Assembly: GCA_023386315.1 (NCBI GenBank)
Contig: JAEWJZ010000017.1
Coordinates: 1-64,000, forward strand
Origin: Bacillota bacterium
Lineage (GTDB): Bacteria > Bacillota > Clostridia > Lachnospirales > Lachnospiraceae
Reading direction: 5' to 3'
DNA: 64,000 bases
Each line of letters starts with the position of its first letter. Position 1 is the stretch's first letter. A program made the translations under genes and the position numbers. Under the pieces are notes generated by a model. It saw nothing but the letters and a program-made list of their open reading frames with translations, was not told the origin of the DNA and ran no database searches. Of the stretch, positions 1 through 7,905 are shown one piece after another.

Positions 1-1
1 C

Positions 2-94
2 TACATAGATTATTACAACAACAAAAGAATTAAGGGCAAACTAAAAGGAATGAGTCCTGTTCAGTATAGAACTCATTCCTTGAATGTCGCCTAG
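2..94 (+). pseudogene. IS3-family transposase OrfB, C-terminal end (cut by window edge)
   Basis: Reading from base 2, the frame gives about 30 residues ending at a TAG at 92-94. They include [20 protein letters not shown], the characteristic C-terminus of IS150/IS3-type OrfB integrases (DDE transposases). Only the tail is visible because the window starts inside the gene, so whether the element is intact cannot be judged. I call the family from this tail motif, which is very conserved. The reading direction is convergent with the aspartyl-tRNA synthetase gene next door. Confidence 0.85.
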
Positions 95-122
95 TAATTA
101 TTTGTCTAACTTTTTGGGGTCA
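95..122 (+). mobile_element. Probable right terminal inverted repeat of the IS3-family element
   Basis: Immediately after the transposase stop comes TAATTATTTGTCTAAC followed by TTTTTGGGGTCA. This is the usual form of an IS3/IS150-group right end, which finishes in TCA or CA. The outer boundary (about 122) is an estimate: the left end and target duplication are outside the window. The insertion lies only about 50 bp beyond the aspS-type stop codon and may have replaced that gene's terminator, since no clear hairpin remains between them. Confidence 0.55.
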
Positions 123-171
123 GATCAGATTAAAGATCGGGGCTTATAAAACAGTGATTCCACGGACTGAC

Positions 172-1497
172 TTACGGCGTCACCCGGTTTAAATCTCTTG
201 GGAAAAGTGAAGACAGGCGCACATTGTCCTGATCAAGCAGTCTTCCTGTAAAACGCTCCAACCCCAGGCCCAGACCGCCATGAGGCGGCATACCGTATTT
301 ATGCATCATAAGATAGCTTTCAAATAAATCTGTATTCATTCCCCGGCTTCTCATTTTATTTAACTGCTCCTGATAAGAATGAATCCGCTGACCTCCGGTC
401 GTAATTTCCAGACCTTTAAACAGTAAGTCAAAGCTTTCCGTTACTTCCTGATTCTCTTCACTGTCCATGGCATAAAATGGCCTTTTCCTGCTGGGATAAT
501 GAGTGACAAATACAAAGTCACTTCCTGTTTCTTCTTTTATGAGCTGAGAAAGTAATTTCTCCTCTTCCGGCTCAAAGTCATCATAGTCCGCAACTGGTCT
601 GTTGAATTTTTTAGAAATCAGCTCTTTCGCCTCCATAAATTTAATTGCCGGAATTTCCTTTATATAAGGTAGTTTTACGTTTAAAATCCTCCGTTCCTCT
701 TCATAACCGGCTTCCAGCACTTCCATCACATGACGAAGCATTCCTGTTTCCATTTCCATAATATCTTCAAAGCTTCTGATATATCCCATTTCAAAATCTA
801 CACTGGTATATTCATTAAGATGTCTGGATGTATCATGCTTTTCGGCCCGGAATACCGGTGCAATCTCAAAAACCCGTTCATAAACCCCCACCATCATCTG
901 CTTATAAAACTGGGGACTTTGAGCCAGATATGCCTCCTTGCCAAAATAATCGAAGCGGAAGATATTGGCTCCTCCTTCGGCACCTGCATGAACAATTTTC
1001 GGAGAATGGATCTCTGTAAAATTCTCCTGTTTCAGAAATTCACGGATTCCCAGAGTGATTCCCTCCTGTAATAAAAATATAGCCCGTTCTCTTTCATTAC
1101 GCAGAGTCACTGGTCTGAAATTCAGGAGATTTTCCAGGGAAGTATCCACCCGTTTATTATTAATAACAATGGGAATCTGCTGAACCGGCTTTGATAAGAT
1201 TTCCATATCCAGCAGCTGTAGCTCAAAACCTGTTTTAGACCGCTCTTCCGGGATGACCTGTGCTGTTACAGTAACGCAGCACTCTTCGGCCAGATCTTCC
1301 AGCTCAAACACGGAATATTCTCTGCTGTAAATACATTGGACCACTTTTCTTTTTGTTCTTAACAGGATAAATGCAAACCCGCTCATTTTTCTTATTTTAT
1401 AGATGCTTCCATGAATTTTTATCTTTTTACCAAGATGACTGCTCAGATTCTCAGCTTCTACAGTTTCATTCTCTATATTTCCAACAATATTCTTCAA
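172..1497 (-). CDS. aspS: Aspartyl-tRNA synthetase, archaeal-type (likely non-discriminating AspRS2)
   Basis: Charges tRNA-Asp, and probably tRNA-Asn, with aspartate in the cytoplasm. At 441 aa it matches the short archaeal/AspS2 class, not the ~590-aa bacterial AspRS, because the bacterial insertion domain is absent. An OB-fold anticodon-binding domain covers residues ~20-105. The class II catalytic core follows: motif 2 at FRAEKHDTSRHLNEYTS (~218-234) and motif 3 at GGLGLGLERFTGRLL near the C-terminus. The start is TTG at 1497, set by GGAGG 8 nt upstream; no ATG fits. The gene is preceded by its own promoter and an Asp-codon leader (1622-1785). Non-discriminating specificity is inferred from the family; an amidotransferase (gatCAB) would be needed elsewhere in the genome. 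Confidence 0.93.
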   Translation of the reverse strand: MKNIVGNIENETVEAENLSSHLGKKIKIHGSIYKIRKMSGFAFILLRTKRKVVQCIYSREYSVFELEDLAEECCVTVTAQVIPEERSKTGFELQLLDMEILSKPVQQIPIVINNKRVDTSLENLLNFRPVTLRNERERAIFLLQEGITLGIREFLKQENFTEIHSPKIVHAGAEGGANIFRFDYFGKEAYLAQSPQFYKQMMVGVYERVFEIAPVFRAEKHDTSRHLNEYTSVDFEMGYIRSFEDIMEMETGMLRHVMEVLEAGYEEERRILNVKLPYIKEIPAIKFMEAKELISKKFNRPVADYDDFEPEEEKLLSQLIKEETGSDFVFVTHYPSRKRPFYAMDSEENQEVTESFDLLFKGLEITTGGQRIHSYQEQLNKMRSRGMNTDLFESYLMMHKYGMPPHGGLGLGLERFTGRLLDQDNVRLSSLFPRDLNRVTP

Positions 1498-1611
1498 AAT
1501 TTTTTCCTCCAGGATTTATGGGATACAATATTAAAACTATCCCTTTCCATCCATAAGGACATCATCCATATGCCCCACACGATCACCACCTCTCAAGATT
1601 GCCCGTATGGG

Positions 1612-1658
1612 TAAAAAAATAGAACCACACGGATCAATACCATCCACCAATGCGGTTC
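1612..1658 (-). terminator. Attenuator terminator in the aspS leader
   Basis: On the minus strand GAACCGCA (1658-1651) pairs with TGTGGTTC (1629-1622), with one G-U pair, and is followed by a run of seven T (1619-1613). It sits between the leader peptide and aspS, about 115 nt before the aspS start, so it would stop transcription before the gene. Its 5' arm overlaps CCGCATTGG (1655-1647), which can pair instead with CCTATGTGG (1683-1675) to form an antiterminator. Confidence 0.8.
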
Positions 1659-1674
1659 AGAATTATAATTCTTT

Positions 1675-1733
1675 CCACATAGGCACAGCAACGAAAGCGC
1701 CTGCACCTATGATTACTCAAAGATACAAGCGCT
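1675..1733 (-). promoter_or_regulatory. Alternative-hairpin region of the aspS attenuator
   Basis: Three pairings compete on the minus strand. Hairpin A is AGCGCTTG (1733-1726) with CAGGCGCT (1703-1696). Hairpin B is CATAGGTGCAG (1711-1701) with CTGTGCCTATG (1688-1678), 11 bp with two wobbles. Helix C is CCTATGTGG (1683-1675) with CCGCATTGG (1655-1647), one mismatch. B and C exclude each other, and C excludes the terminator. A and B share only 3 nt, so they may be linked by a pseudoknot. The arm 1733-1726 begins one base after the leader-peptide stop, so a terminating ribosome would cover it while one stalled on the first Asp codon would not. Confidence 0.65.
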
Positions 1734-1734
1734 A

Positions 1735-1782
1735 TCAATCGTCGTCCCTGTTCAACATGGAAAATTGTTGATTACGATTCAT
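1735..1782 (-). CDS. aspS leader peptide ending in three Asp codons
   Basis: A 15-codon frame, MNRNQQFSMLNRDDD, ends with GAC GAC GAT TGA. An AGAGGTGG ribosome binding site (1795-1788) lies 5 nt before this ATG. The in-frame ATG at 1785 is closer to the site and less likely. It begins within about 30 nt of the predicted transcript start and is followed at once by the competing hairpins and the terminator before aspS. The Asp run just before the stop is what a trp/his-style leader for an aspartyl-tRNA synthetase would need. No homologue is known to me; the regulatory role is inferred. Confidence 0.7.
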   Translation of the reverse strand: MNRNQQFSMLNRDDD

Positions 1783-1815
1783 CATAGCCACCTCTGCTTT
1801 ATATTAATAGTAAAC

Positions 1816-1844
1816 AGATTATCACAGATAATAAAACATGTCAA
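1816..1844 (-). promoter_or_regulatory. SigA promoter of the aspS leader
   Basis: TTGACA (1844-1839), a 17-bp spacer and TAATCT (1821-1816) on the minus strand give a near-consensus housekeeping promoter. It lies just past the Nudix stop codon, so aspS has its own transcript starting near 1809. Confidence 0.8.
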
Positions 1845-1854
1845 ATGCAATTTC

Positions 1855-2295
1855 TTATACAATGAATCCCAGTTCTTTGGCCTTTTCCATCAGTACTGGC
1901 TGAATGTGGGGATATGTCCAGTGTTCAGGCAGCTGCTCCGTCATGATTATTTCTGCAATTTCATGATGGAGCTCTCCTTCAAAGGAATAAATTTCTGCAT
2001 AATAAAGCATTCCAAAGGTTTCTTCCTCTAAACAATCTCCATCTCTGGTCTCACCGCAGACGGAATATACGCATAACGGAGTCAGATCATATTCCACTGC
2101 ACCAGTTTCTTCCTTAAGCTCTCTCCCTGCTGTCTCTGTTATATTCTCAAGAGCCTCTCTGTGTCCTCCAGGAACTTCGTATGTGTCCCTGTCTTTATGC
2201 CTGCAAAAAACCCATTTTCCCTGATTTTGGGAAATAATTACTGCAAATTTCAGCTTTTCATCCTCTGCCTCATTATAAAATTTCACCTTAGTCAT
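1855..2295 (-). CDS. Nudix hydrolase
   Basis: A 146-aa Nudix-fold pyrophosphohydrolase, expected to cleave a nucleoside diphosphate linked to another moiety; the substrate cannot be read from sequence. The Nudix box is complete: GGHREALENITETAGREL followed by KEETGA, residues ~43-66, with the REL-EE metal-binding core. The open frame extends upstream to 2397 but that part is hydrophobic and unlike the family. ATG at 2295, with CAGGAA 7 nt upstream, is the likely start. It lies upstream of the aspS promoter on the same strand, and nothing links the two functionally. Confidence 0.85.
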   Translation of the reverse strand: MTKVKFYNEAEDEKLKFAVIISQNQGKWVFCRHKDRDTYEVPGGHREALENITETAGRELKEETGAVEYDLTPLCVYSVCGETRDGDCLEEETFGMLYYAEIYSFEGELHHEIAEIIMTEQLPEHWTYPHIQPVLMEKAKELGFIV

Positions 2296-2554
2296 ACCGT
2301 ATTCCTGTTTCCTTCCAGCTTCCTTTAAACTGCTTTCATCATACCATGAAATAAATAATGGCAAAAGTAAAAAAAAGGTAAAATTTAGATATAGCAAAAT
2401 TCCAAAAAATCGTTATAATGATATCTGATTATATTATTGATCCAGTTGAAATCTATCTTTTATGTATTGATAATGAATATCATTTGAGTATACTAAAACC
2501 TAGTAATCAGATGTGTTAATTTTAAAATTATAAAGTTTTTTATATTAAAACAGG

Positions 2555-2571
2555 CGCAGTTTAACCAAAAC
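2555..2571 (+). repeat. Left 17-bp inverted repeat flanking the recombinase gene
   Basis: CGCAGTTTAACCAAAAC. Its exact reverse complement is at 3964-3980, so the two copies bracket the whole recombinase gene and its upstream region. Confidence 0.9.
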
Positions 2572-2626
2572 CACGCCACCATTTTCAGACTAATTTCGAC
2601 AAGAACCATTATATAATATCACATTA

Positions 2627-2646
2627 TTGTTTGTCAATACAAACAA
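2627..2646. promoter_or_regulatory. Palindromic operator-like site
   Basis: TTGTTTGT-caat-ACAAACAA is a perfect 8-bp dyad with a 4-bp centre, 10 bp downstream of a TATAAT and about 117 bp before the recombinase start. It could bind a repressor or the recombinase itself. Confidence 0.45.
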
Positions 2647-2762
2647 AATTAACACTGAAAATTGAATTTACATAACCTTTAACGAAGAAATCAAAGCATT
2701 TTGGTCGAATAATGAACTATTCGCCGTCAAAAAACACGTCACCGAAAAGGAGTAATATCAGT

Positions 2763-3950
2763 ATGCCTCGCAGAGGAGAAAACATTTATAAACGCAAAGA
2801 TGGCCGTTGGGAAGGCAGACAATTAAAAACCGACGGCAAATATCAGTATTTTTATGGAAAAAGCTATCGTGAAGTAAAGGAAAGAATGAAATCTTATCAG
2901 GAGAACGGAAAAAGCATTATGAAAAAAGAAGTTAAAGCTCTTGTCAATGCTTCTTATCTTTTTGAATCATGGTTGGACAGCGATCTTTCAAAAAGGGTAA
3001 AACCTTCAACGTTCGAAAGCTATTACCATTGCATAAAAAAATATATCATCCCTTTTTATATAAGCAGGGATTATTATCAGATAACAGAAAATTCAGTTTT
3101 AGAATTCGTAAAATTCATGCATGATGACAACTCTATTTCCCAATCTTATAAAAGAAAAATACTGGCAGTTTATAAAACTGCCCTCAGAGAGATATTAAAC
3201 AACTCGCCTGATTCGCTTATAATACTAACTCAAGTAAAATTCCCAAGAGCAGAGCAAAATGAAGTACAGGTGTTCACAATGAAAGAACAATGTCTGATTG
3301 AAAAAGCAGTTTTAAGCTGCCCTGACAAACGAACGCTTGGTATTGTCCTGTGCTTTTATTCAGGAATACGTCTGGGAGAACTTTGTGCTTTAAAATGGTG
3401 CGATTTTGATTTTGAAAACGGAACATTGTTTATAAACCGTACTGTTTCCCGTACAAAGAATTTTTCTGATGATGATAATAAAACCATTCTGCTGATTGGT
3501 ACTCCAAAAAGCCGTACCTCCTCAAGAAAGATCCCCCTGCCATCATTTCTGATTATTATTTTGAAAGATTATTATGAACTTTCAGGAAAAGAATATAGCT
3601 ATTTTATGACCGGCAATGAAATTCCCATTGATCCCAGAGCCTTTCAGAAGCTATATAAAAAAATACTTGATAAGGCAGGAGTACCGGATCGTAAATTTCA
3701 TGCGATTCGTCATACGTTCGCTACACGGGCTTTGGAACTAAGTGTAGATATCAAAACAATCAGTGATATACTGGGGCACTCTAATGTCTCCATTACCATG
3801 AATATCTATGCCCATTCTTTGATGGAACAAAAAAAGATTGCAATTGACCGCTTTAACAATATGCATATGGCCAGCATGGAACCCGGACAATTCGCCGTCA
3901 TAAATGCCGTCAGAGAGAATCAAATCCCCAGTAAAACTGAGGATTTCTAA
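2763..3950 (+). CDS. Tyrosine recombinase / site-specific integrase (Tn916-Int-like)
   Basis: A 395-aa phage/transposon-type integrase that cuts and rejoins DNA at specific sites. The N-terminal MPRRGENIYKRKDGRWEGR segment is the arm-type DNA-binding domain common to Tn916-like and clostridial integrases. A SAM-like core-binding domain spans ~70-160 and the catalytic domain ~180-375. Catalytic residues are visible: Arg in SGIRLGEL, HAIRHTF, LGHSNVS and the nucleophile Tyr in MNIYAHS. ATG 2763 is chosen because AGGAG lies 10 nt upstream and the family starts there. The frame also opens at 2712. No excisionase, cargo or phage gene accompanies it, but a perfect 17-bp inverted repeat flanks it (2555-2571, 3964-3980), which suggests an invertible unit and not a normal integrated element. 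Confidence 0.92.
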   Translation: MPRRGENIYKRKDGRWEGRQLKTDGKYQYFYGKSYREVKERMKSYQENGKSIMKKEVKALVNASYLFESWLDSDLSKRVKPSTFESYYHCIKKYIIPFYISRDYYQITENSVLEFVKFMHDDNSISQSYKRKILAVYKTALREILNNSPDSLIILTQVKFPRAEQNEVQVFTMKEQCLIEKAVLSCPDKRTLGIVLCFYSGIRLGELCALKWCDFDFENGTLFINRTVSRTKNFSDDDNKTILLIGTPKSRTSSRKIPLPSFLIIILKDYYELSGKEYSYFMTGNEIPIDPRAFQKLYKKILDKAGVPDRKFHAIRHTFATRALELSVDIKTISDILGHSNVSITMNIYAHSLMEQKKIAIDRFNNMHMASMEPGQFAVINAVRENQIPSKTEDF

Positions 3951-3963
3951 GGTGTAAGACACA

Positions 3964-3980
3964 GTTTTGGTTAAACTGCG
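3964..3980 (-). repeat. Right 17-bp inverted repeat flanking the recombinase gene
   Basis: GTTTTGGTTAAACTGCG on the plus strand is the exact reverse complement of 2555-2571. It begins 13 bp after the recombinase stop codon. Confidence 0.9.
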
Positions 3981-4124
3981 AAACTCTATGTTCACAAATC
4001 AACCTAAGAGTGTATGAAAAAAATACATTATAAGTTCATAGTACATTGTAAGAATCCTTTGGGAGCATAACAGACAGGATCAAGTATTTTACTTAACAAC
4101 AGATAAAATCAGGAGGAATTCAGT

Positions 4125-5876
4125 ATGAAGAAATTCAAGGACTTCAGCATTACAAAAAAGCTTCTTACAGCTTTTATAAGTATGATTGTCATCATACTTT
4201 TTGTGGGAGCTGTGGGGATTTTCGGCATGGTCCGAATCAATCAGATGGATACATATTTATACGAAAATCGGACGGCTCCCATAAGGGAACTGTTTAACGC
4301 ATCTAACAGTATCAATCAGATTCGTTCAGACTCACGTGGGGTGATCGTCTATGCCGGTGATGCCAAAGAATTAGAAAAACTGGAACAAAGTTACACTTCC
4401 AACAAGGAATCATTTCTAAAAAATCTTGATCTTTATAGGGCAAGCATGAAAAACGCTGATATGATACTTGTCATGGACGAAATAAGTCAGCTGTTCAAAG
4501 AATCCTATGCACCAGCCATAGAAAAATCAATTGCTGAAGTAAAGCAGGGTAATTCAAAGGAAGCATTGTCCGTATTAGCAAGTCAGGAAGATAATATCAA
4601 TAAAATATTTGAAGATTTTAATAAACTGATTGAGAGGCGTATGGAATCCGCTCATGAAACCAGCCAGGATAACGATAAGACTGCAGCAATTCTGACCCTC
4701 TTTCTTATTATTATCGTATTAGCCGGAGCCGGCGCTGCTCTTTACTTAAGCTTTAAGATTTCCGCTATGATCAGCAAACCTATCACTCAGGTAGTTGAGG
4801 CCGCTAAAAAGATCGCTTTGGGGCATGTGGATGTAGACCTGAATGAAATTGACACCAAAGACGAAACAGGACAGCTTGCAAATGCCTTTAATGAAATGCT
4901 TGACGGAATCCGCAAACAGGTATTAATTGCGGAAGAAATCAGCAACGGTGATTTTACTCAGGAGGTTCCCCTCCGTTCCAATGAAGATATCCTGGGACTT
5001 GCACTTCGCAAGATTGAAAATGATTTAAACAAAACTCTTCTCCTGATCAGCACAGCTGCAGAGCAGGTCAACACCGGCGCAGAGCAGGTATCCTCCGCAG
5101 CACAGGCTCTTGCTTCCGGTTCCACCGAACAGGCTGCAACGGTAGAAGAACTGAATGCATCCATTGCCACCGTAACAAGACAGGCCGACCAGAACGCAAC
5201 CAATGTCCGTCTTGCAGCCGGATATGTACACCAGACCGGAGCAGGGGTGGAAGAAAGCAACAGCCACATGCAGAACTTAAATGGTGCCATGGAAAAAATC
5301 AGCACTGCTTCTGAGAAGATTTCCAATATTACAAAAGTTATTGAAGATATTGCATTCCAGACAAACATTCTCGCTTTAAACGCAGCAATCGAAGCTGCCC
5401 GTGCAGGCAACGCAGGAAAAGGATTTGCAGTGGTAGCTGACGAAGTACGGAATCTGGCTACAAAATCTGCAGAGGCCGCCCAGGAAACTGCCTCTCTTAT
5501 CGTGAGCTCTGTGGAAGCCGTATCAGAAGGCGGACATATGGCCAGCGAGGCCGCAAGAATTCTCCGTGAGGTTTCTGAAAAATCCAGACTGGTAGAACAG
5601 GCCATTCAGGAAATCGAGAACGCTTCTGCACAGCAGGTGGTTGCAATTGAAGAGATTAACCAGGGGCTCTCCCAGGTATCTTCCGTTGTTCAGACCAATG
5701 CGGCAACAGCAGAAGAAAGCTCTGCTTCCAGTGAAGAGCTGGCAGCTCAGTCCGTGACTTTACAGCAGGAGGTTGGCAAGTTCAGATTAAAAGGTGACCA
5801 GACATTTTCCTCTTATGAATTTAAAGAGACTTCATATCCGGTTAACTTAGACTTCACCAGCTCCGACAAATATTAG
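4125..5876 (+). CDS. Methyl-accepting chemotaxis protein
   Basis: A 583-aa membrane chemoreceptor that relays an extracellular signal to CheA/CheW. Order: TM1 ~12-34, extracytoplasmic four-helix-bundle (4HB_MCP) sensor ~35-188, TM2 ~190-212, HAMP ~213-265, then the signalling domain ~290-545. The conserved hairpin tip is visible at [18 protein letters not shown] and [15 protein letters not shown]. There is no CheR-binding pentapeptide at the C-terminus. AGGAGG lies just before ATG 4125. It is a single transcription unit ended by the hairpin at 5888-5932. The ligand is unknown and no chemotaxis genes are nearby. Confidence 0.95.
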   Translation: MKKFKDFSITKKLLTAFISMIVIILFVGAVGIFGMVRINQMDTYLYENRTAPIRELFNASNSINQIRSDSRGVIVYAGDAKELEKLEQSYTSNKESFLKNLDLYRASMKNADMILVMDEISQLFKESYAPAIEKSIAEVKQGNSKEALSVLASQEDNINKIFEDFNKLIERRMESAHETSQDNDKTAAILTLFLIIIVLAGAGAALYLSFKISAMISKPITQVVEAAKKIALGHVDVDLNEIDTKDETGQLANAFNEMLDGIRKQVLIAEEISNGDFTQEVPLRSNEDILGLALRKIENDLNKTLLLISTAAEQVNTGAEQVSSAAQALASGSTEQAATVEELNASIATVTRQADQNATNVRLAAGYVHQTGAGVEESNSHMQNLNGAMEKISTASEKISNITKVIEDIAFQTNILALNAAIEAARAGNAGKGFAVVADEVRNLATKSAEAAQETASLIVSSVEAVSEGGHMASEAARILREVSEKSRLVEQAIQEIENASAQQVVAIEEINQGLSQVSSVVQTNAATAEESSASSEELAAQSVTLQQEVGKFRLKGDQTFSSYEFKETSYPVNLDFTSSDKY

Positions 5877-5887
5877 ATTCAAATGAC

Positions 5888-5932
5888 AAAGGCAGGCGGG
5901 AATCCATTGCGATTCCTGACCTGCCTCTTTTT
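5888..5932 (+). terminator. Intrinsic terminator after the chemoreceptor gene
   Basis: GGCAGG..GGAATC pairs with GATTCC..CCTGCC around a 6-nt loop, then CTTTTT. It overlaps the last codons of the convergent ABC-F gene and could serve both strands, more strongly the plus strand. Confidence 0.85.
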
Positions 5933-7811
5933 ATATCAGCACATCCAAAGCTTCTTCAAACCATTCCATACAAAGACCCGTCCATGTCTCCCAGGCTTCT
6001 TCCCGCTGCCAGCTCAGGCTTTCGTAGCGCGCAGCATCACTCCAGCTGTCACCTTCCCAGAATTCCCTGGATTCCTGCCAGTCCTTAAGCAGTTCTTCAC
6101 AGGCACAGTCTAACTCTTTTACCCTGTCCTCTGCCTGTAAAAGACGCTCAGTTACAAGCCGTATTTTCCAGTCTGTATAGGCTTCCTCGCTGGATATTTC
6201 CTTCAGGCGGTGCCTTTCTGCTTTTGGAACCGCTCTGATCCCCGCAATTAACGCCTGCTCTTCCGCTTTGATCTGTGCAGCGATCTCCTCTCCATATACT
6301 CTCCTGCTGCGTTCCAGATAATGAGCATATGGAAAAGGATAATAAAAAACGGACTGATCTTCAAATATTAATATGGATTCCGCTACCCGGTCAAGAAAAT
6401 ACCGGTCATGGGATACGAACAAAATTGTTCCTGTAAAAGCCATAAATGCGGACTCCAGCGTTTCCTTCGCCTGAATATCCATATGATTGGTGGGTTCATC
6501 CAGAATAAGAAAATTGGGTCTGCTCTGTAAAAGCTCTGCCAGTACAAGCCTCGCCTTTTCACCTCCTGAAAGAACGCTCACACGTTTTCCTGCTTCCTTT
6601 CCTCCGAATAAATAGGATCCAAGAATGCTTCGAACCTCTTTTTCTGTCAGTACCGGAAACAGATCATGAAAATGATCTGCAACGGTTTTATCCGATTGAA
6701 TCTCGGAAGACTGCTGGTCAAAATAGCCGATGGTGATCTGATTCCCCAGTGAATAATCCCCGGATAACCCTTCAATCAGACCGGCAGCAGTCTTTAAAAA
6801 GGTACTCTTTCCAGCTCCGTTTGGTCCAAGAATACCGATCTTCTGCCCTCTTCGAATCCGGAACGTAAGCTCGGCAAGGGGCTTATCATACCCGATTTTT
6901 AAATGTTCTGATTCAAATACCCATTTGCTTCCTAACACAGCGGGCTCAAGGGGCCGGGCAAACAGAGGAATCTCATCTTCCTCCGGCTTTTCCACTGGAA
7001 CCAGCCTCTCTGCTGCCTTTCTTTTGGCCCGGGCAAATGCAGCCTTATTGGGCTTGTGCTTAAAACGCTCCACCAGGTCATTTAATCTTTTTATCTCTTC
7101 CTGCTGCTTTTCATAAGCCTTTTTCTGCAGCCGGATCCGTTTCTTCTTCTCTTCCCTGTACTGCGTATAAGTGCCTGGATAACGGGTCAGTGTTTTTCCT
7201 GACAATTCATATACCACAGAAACTGTCTGATCCAGAAAGAAGCGGTCATGGGATACCATCACCACAGCTTTCCCATATCCGTTTAAATACTGTTCCAGCC
7301 ACTGTATCGTCTGAATATCCAGATGATTGGTGGGCTCGTCTAACAGGAGAATATCCGGTTTCAAAAGAAGATGGCGGATCAGCGCAATTTTAGTCTGCTC
7401 TCCCCCTGAAAATTCTGACAATTTTTTCTTCTTATCTGATTTTAAAAAACCGAATCCGGTAAAAAGCATGTCGTATTCCTGCTCGTATTCAAACCTTTCC
7501 TGTGAAAACTCATTAGAAAAAGGACAGGAAGAAAATATCTCTTCCTCCACTGTCCGCTCTTTCTCCGTAAATGCCTGCTGCTTTAAATATCCAATGGTTA
7601 ATTTCCTTGCAGCTGTGATGCCGCAGTTTGGACGTTTATCGTCCCGGTCCAGCTCAAGCTCTCCCGCTATCAGCCTTAAAAGGGTGGTCTTCCCGGCTCC
7701 GTTGCTTCCGACAACCGCAATCTTTTCATTACCGCGTATTTCAAAATTTATATGGGACAGAATTACGTTTCCTCCGGCAGAAACCGTTCCTTCTGTAATC
7801 TGGTACAGCAT
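5931..7811 (-). CDS. ABC-F family ATP-binding protein
   Basis: A 626-aa cytoplasmic protein with two fused ABC ATPase domains and no membrane segment, so an ABC-F ribosome-associated ATPase, not a transporter. Domain 1 has Walker A GSNGAGKTTLL, signature SGGEQTKIAL and Walker B ILLLDEPTNHLD. Domain 2 has GPNGAGKSTFL, SGGEKARLVL and FLILDEPTNHMD. The charged linker at ~225-280 is the P-site tRNA-interacting arm. A C-terminal extension (~510-626) is helical and acidic. ABC-F proteins act as translation factors or antibiotic-resistance (ribosome-protection) factors; sequence alone does not say which. Start ATG 7811 has GAGGAA 7 nt upstream. Confidence 0.93.
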   Translation of the reverse strand: MLYQITEGTVSAGGNVILSHINFEIRGNEKIAVVGSNGAGKTTLLRLIAGELELDRDDKRPNCGITAARKLTIGYLKQQAFTEKERTVEEEIFSSCPFSNEFSQERFEYEQEYDMLFTGFGFLKSDKKKKLSEFSGGEQTKIALIRHLLLKPDILLLDEPTNHLDIQTIQWLEQYLNGYGKAVVMVSHDRFFLDQTVSVVYELSGKTLTRYPGTYTQYREEKKKRIRLQKKAYEKQQEEIKRLNDLVERFKHKPNKAAFARAKRKAAERLVPVEKPEEDEIPLFARPLEPAVLGSKWVFESEHLKIGYDKPLAELTFRIRRGQKIGILGPNGAGKSTFLKTAAGLIEGLSGDYSLGNQITIGYFDQQSSEIQSDKTVADHFHDLFPVLTEKEVRSILGSYLFGGKEAGKRVSVLSGGEKARLVLAELLQSRPNFLILDEPTNHMDIQAKETLESAFMAFTGTILFVSHDRYFLDRVAESILIFEDQSVFYYPFPYAHYLERSRRVYGEEIAAQIKAEEQALIAGIRAVPKAERHRLKEISSEEAYTDWKIRLVTERLLQAEDRVKELDCACEELLKDWQESREFWEGDSWSDAARYESLSWQREEAWETWTGLCMEWFEEALDVLI

Positions 7812-7905
7812 ACTTAAATTCCTCTGTTTTTCTTTTTGTCTTATTCTATCACAAAACCGGAATTATACAAGCATCCGGAGAATCAATCTGCACCGCAGCC
7901 TGTCC

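Larger units (their letters stand above)
2296..2762. other. AT-rich intergenic region upstream of the recombinase gene
   Basis: No gene is seen. It carries the left 17-bp repeat (2555-2571), a TATAAT at 2612-2617 as possible plus-strand -10, and a perfect palindrome TTGTTTGT-caat-ACAAACAA (2627-2646) just downstream. The palindrome is well placed for autoregulation or recombinase binding. Confidence 0.5.

Noticed and set aside
1600..1810. T-box riboswitch upstream of aspS
   Set aside because: The canonical T-box antiterminator sequence (AGGGTGGNACCGCG) is absent; ACCGC and GGTGG occur in the wrong order. The Asp-rich leader peptide explains the layout better, though a covariance search was not possible here.
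2719..3900. 11-bp direct repeat ATTCGCCGTCA (2719-2729, 3890-3900) as att sites
   Set aside because: An 11-bp match over this distance is expected by chance at a sizeable rate, and the second copy is inside the integrase coding region.
4958..5605. 215-codon open frame antisense to the chemoreceptor
   Set aside because: Mirror of a high-GC repetitive signalling domain; no RBS, and composition is the reverse of MCP codons.
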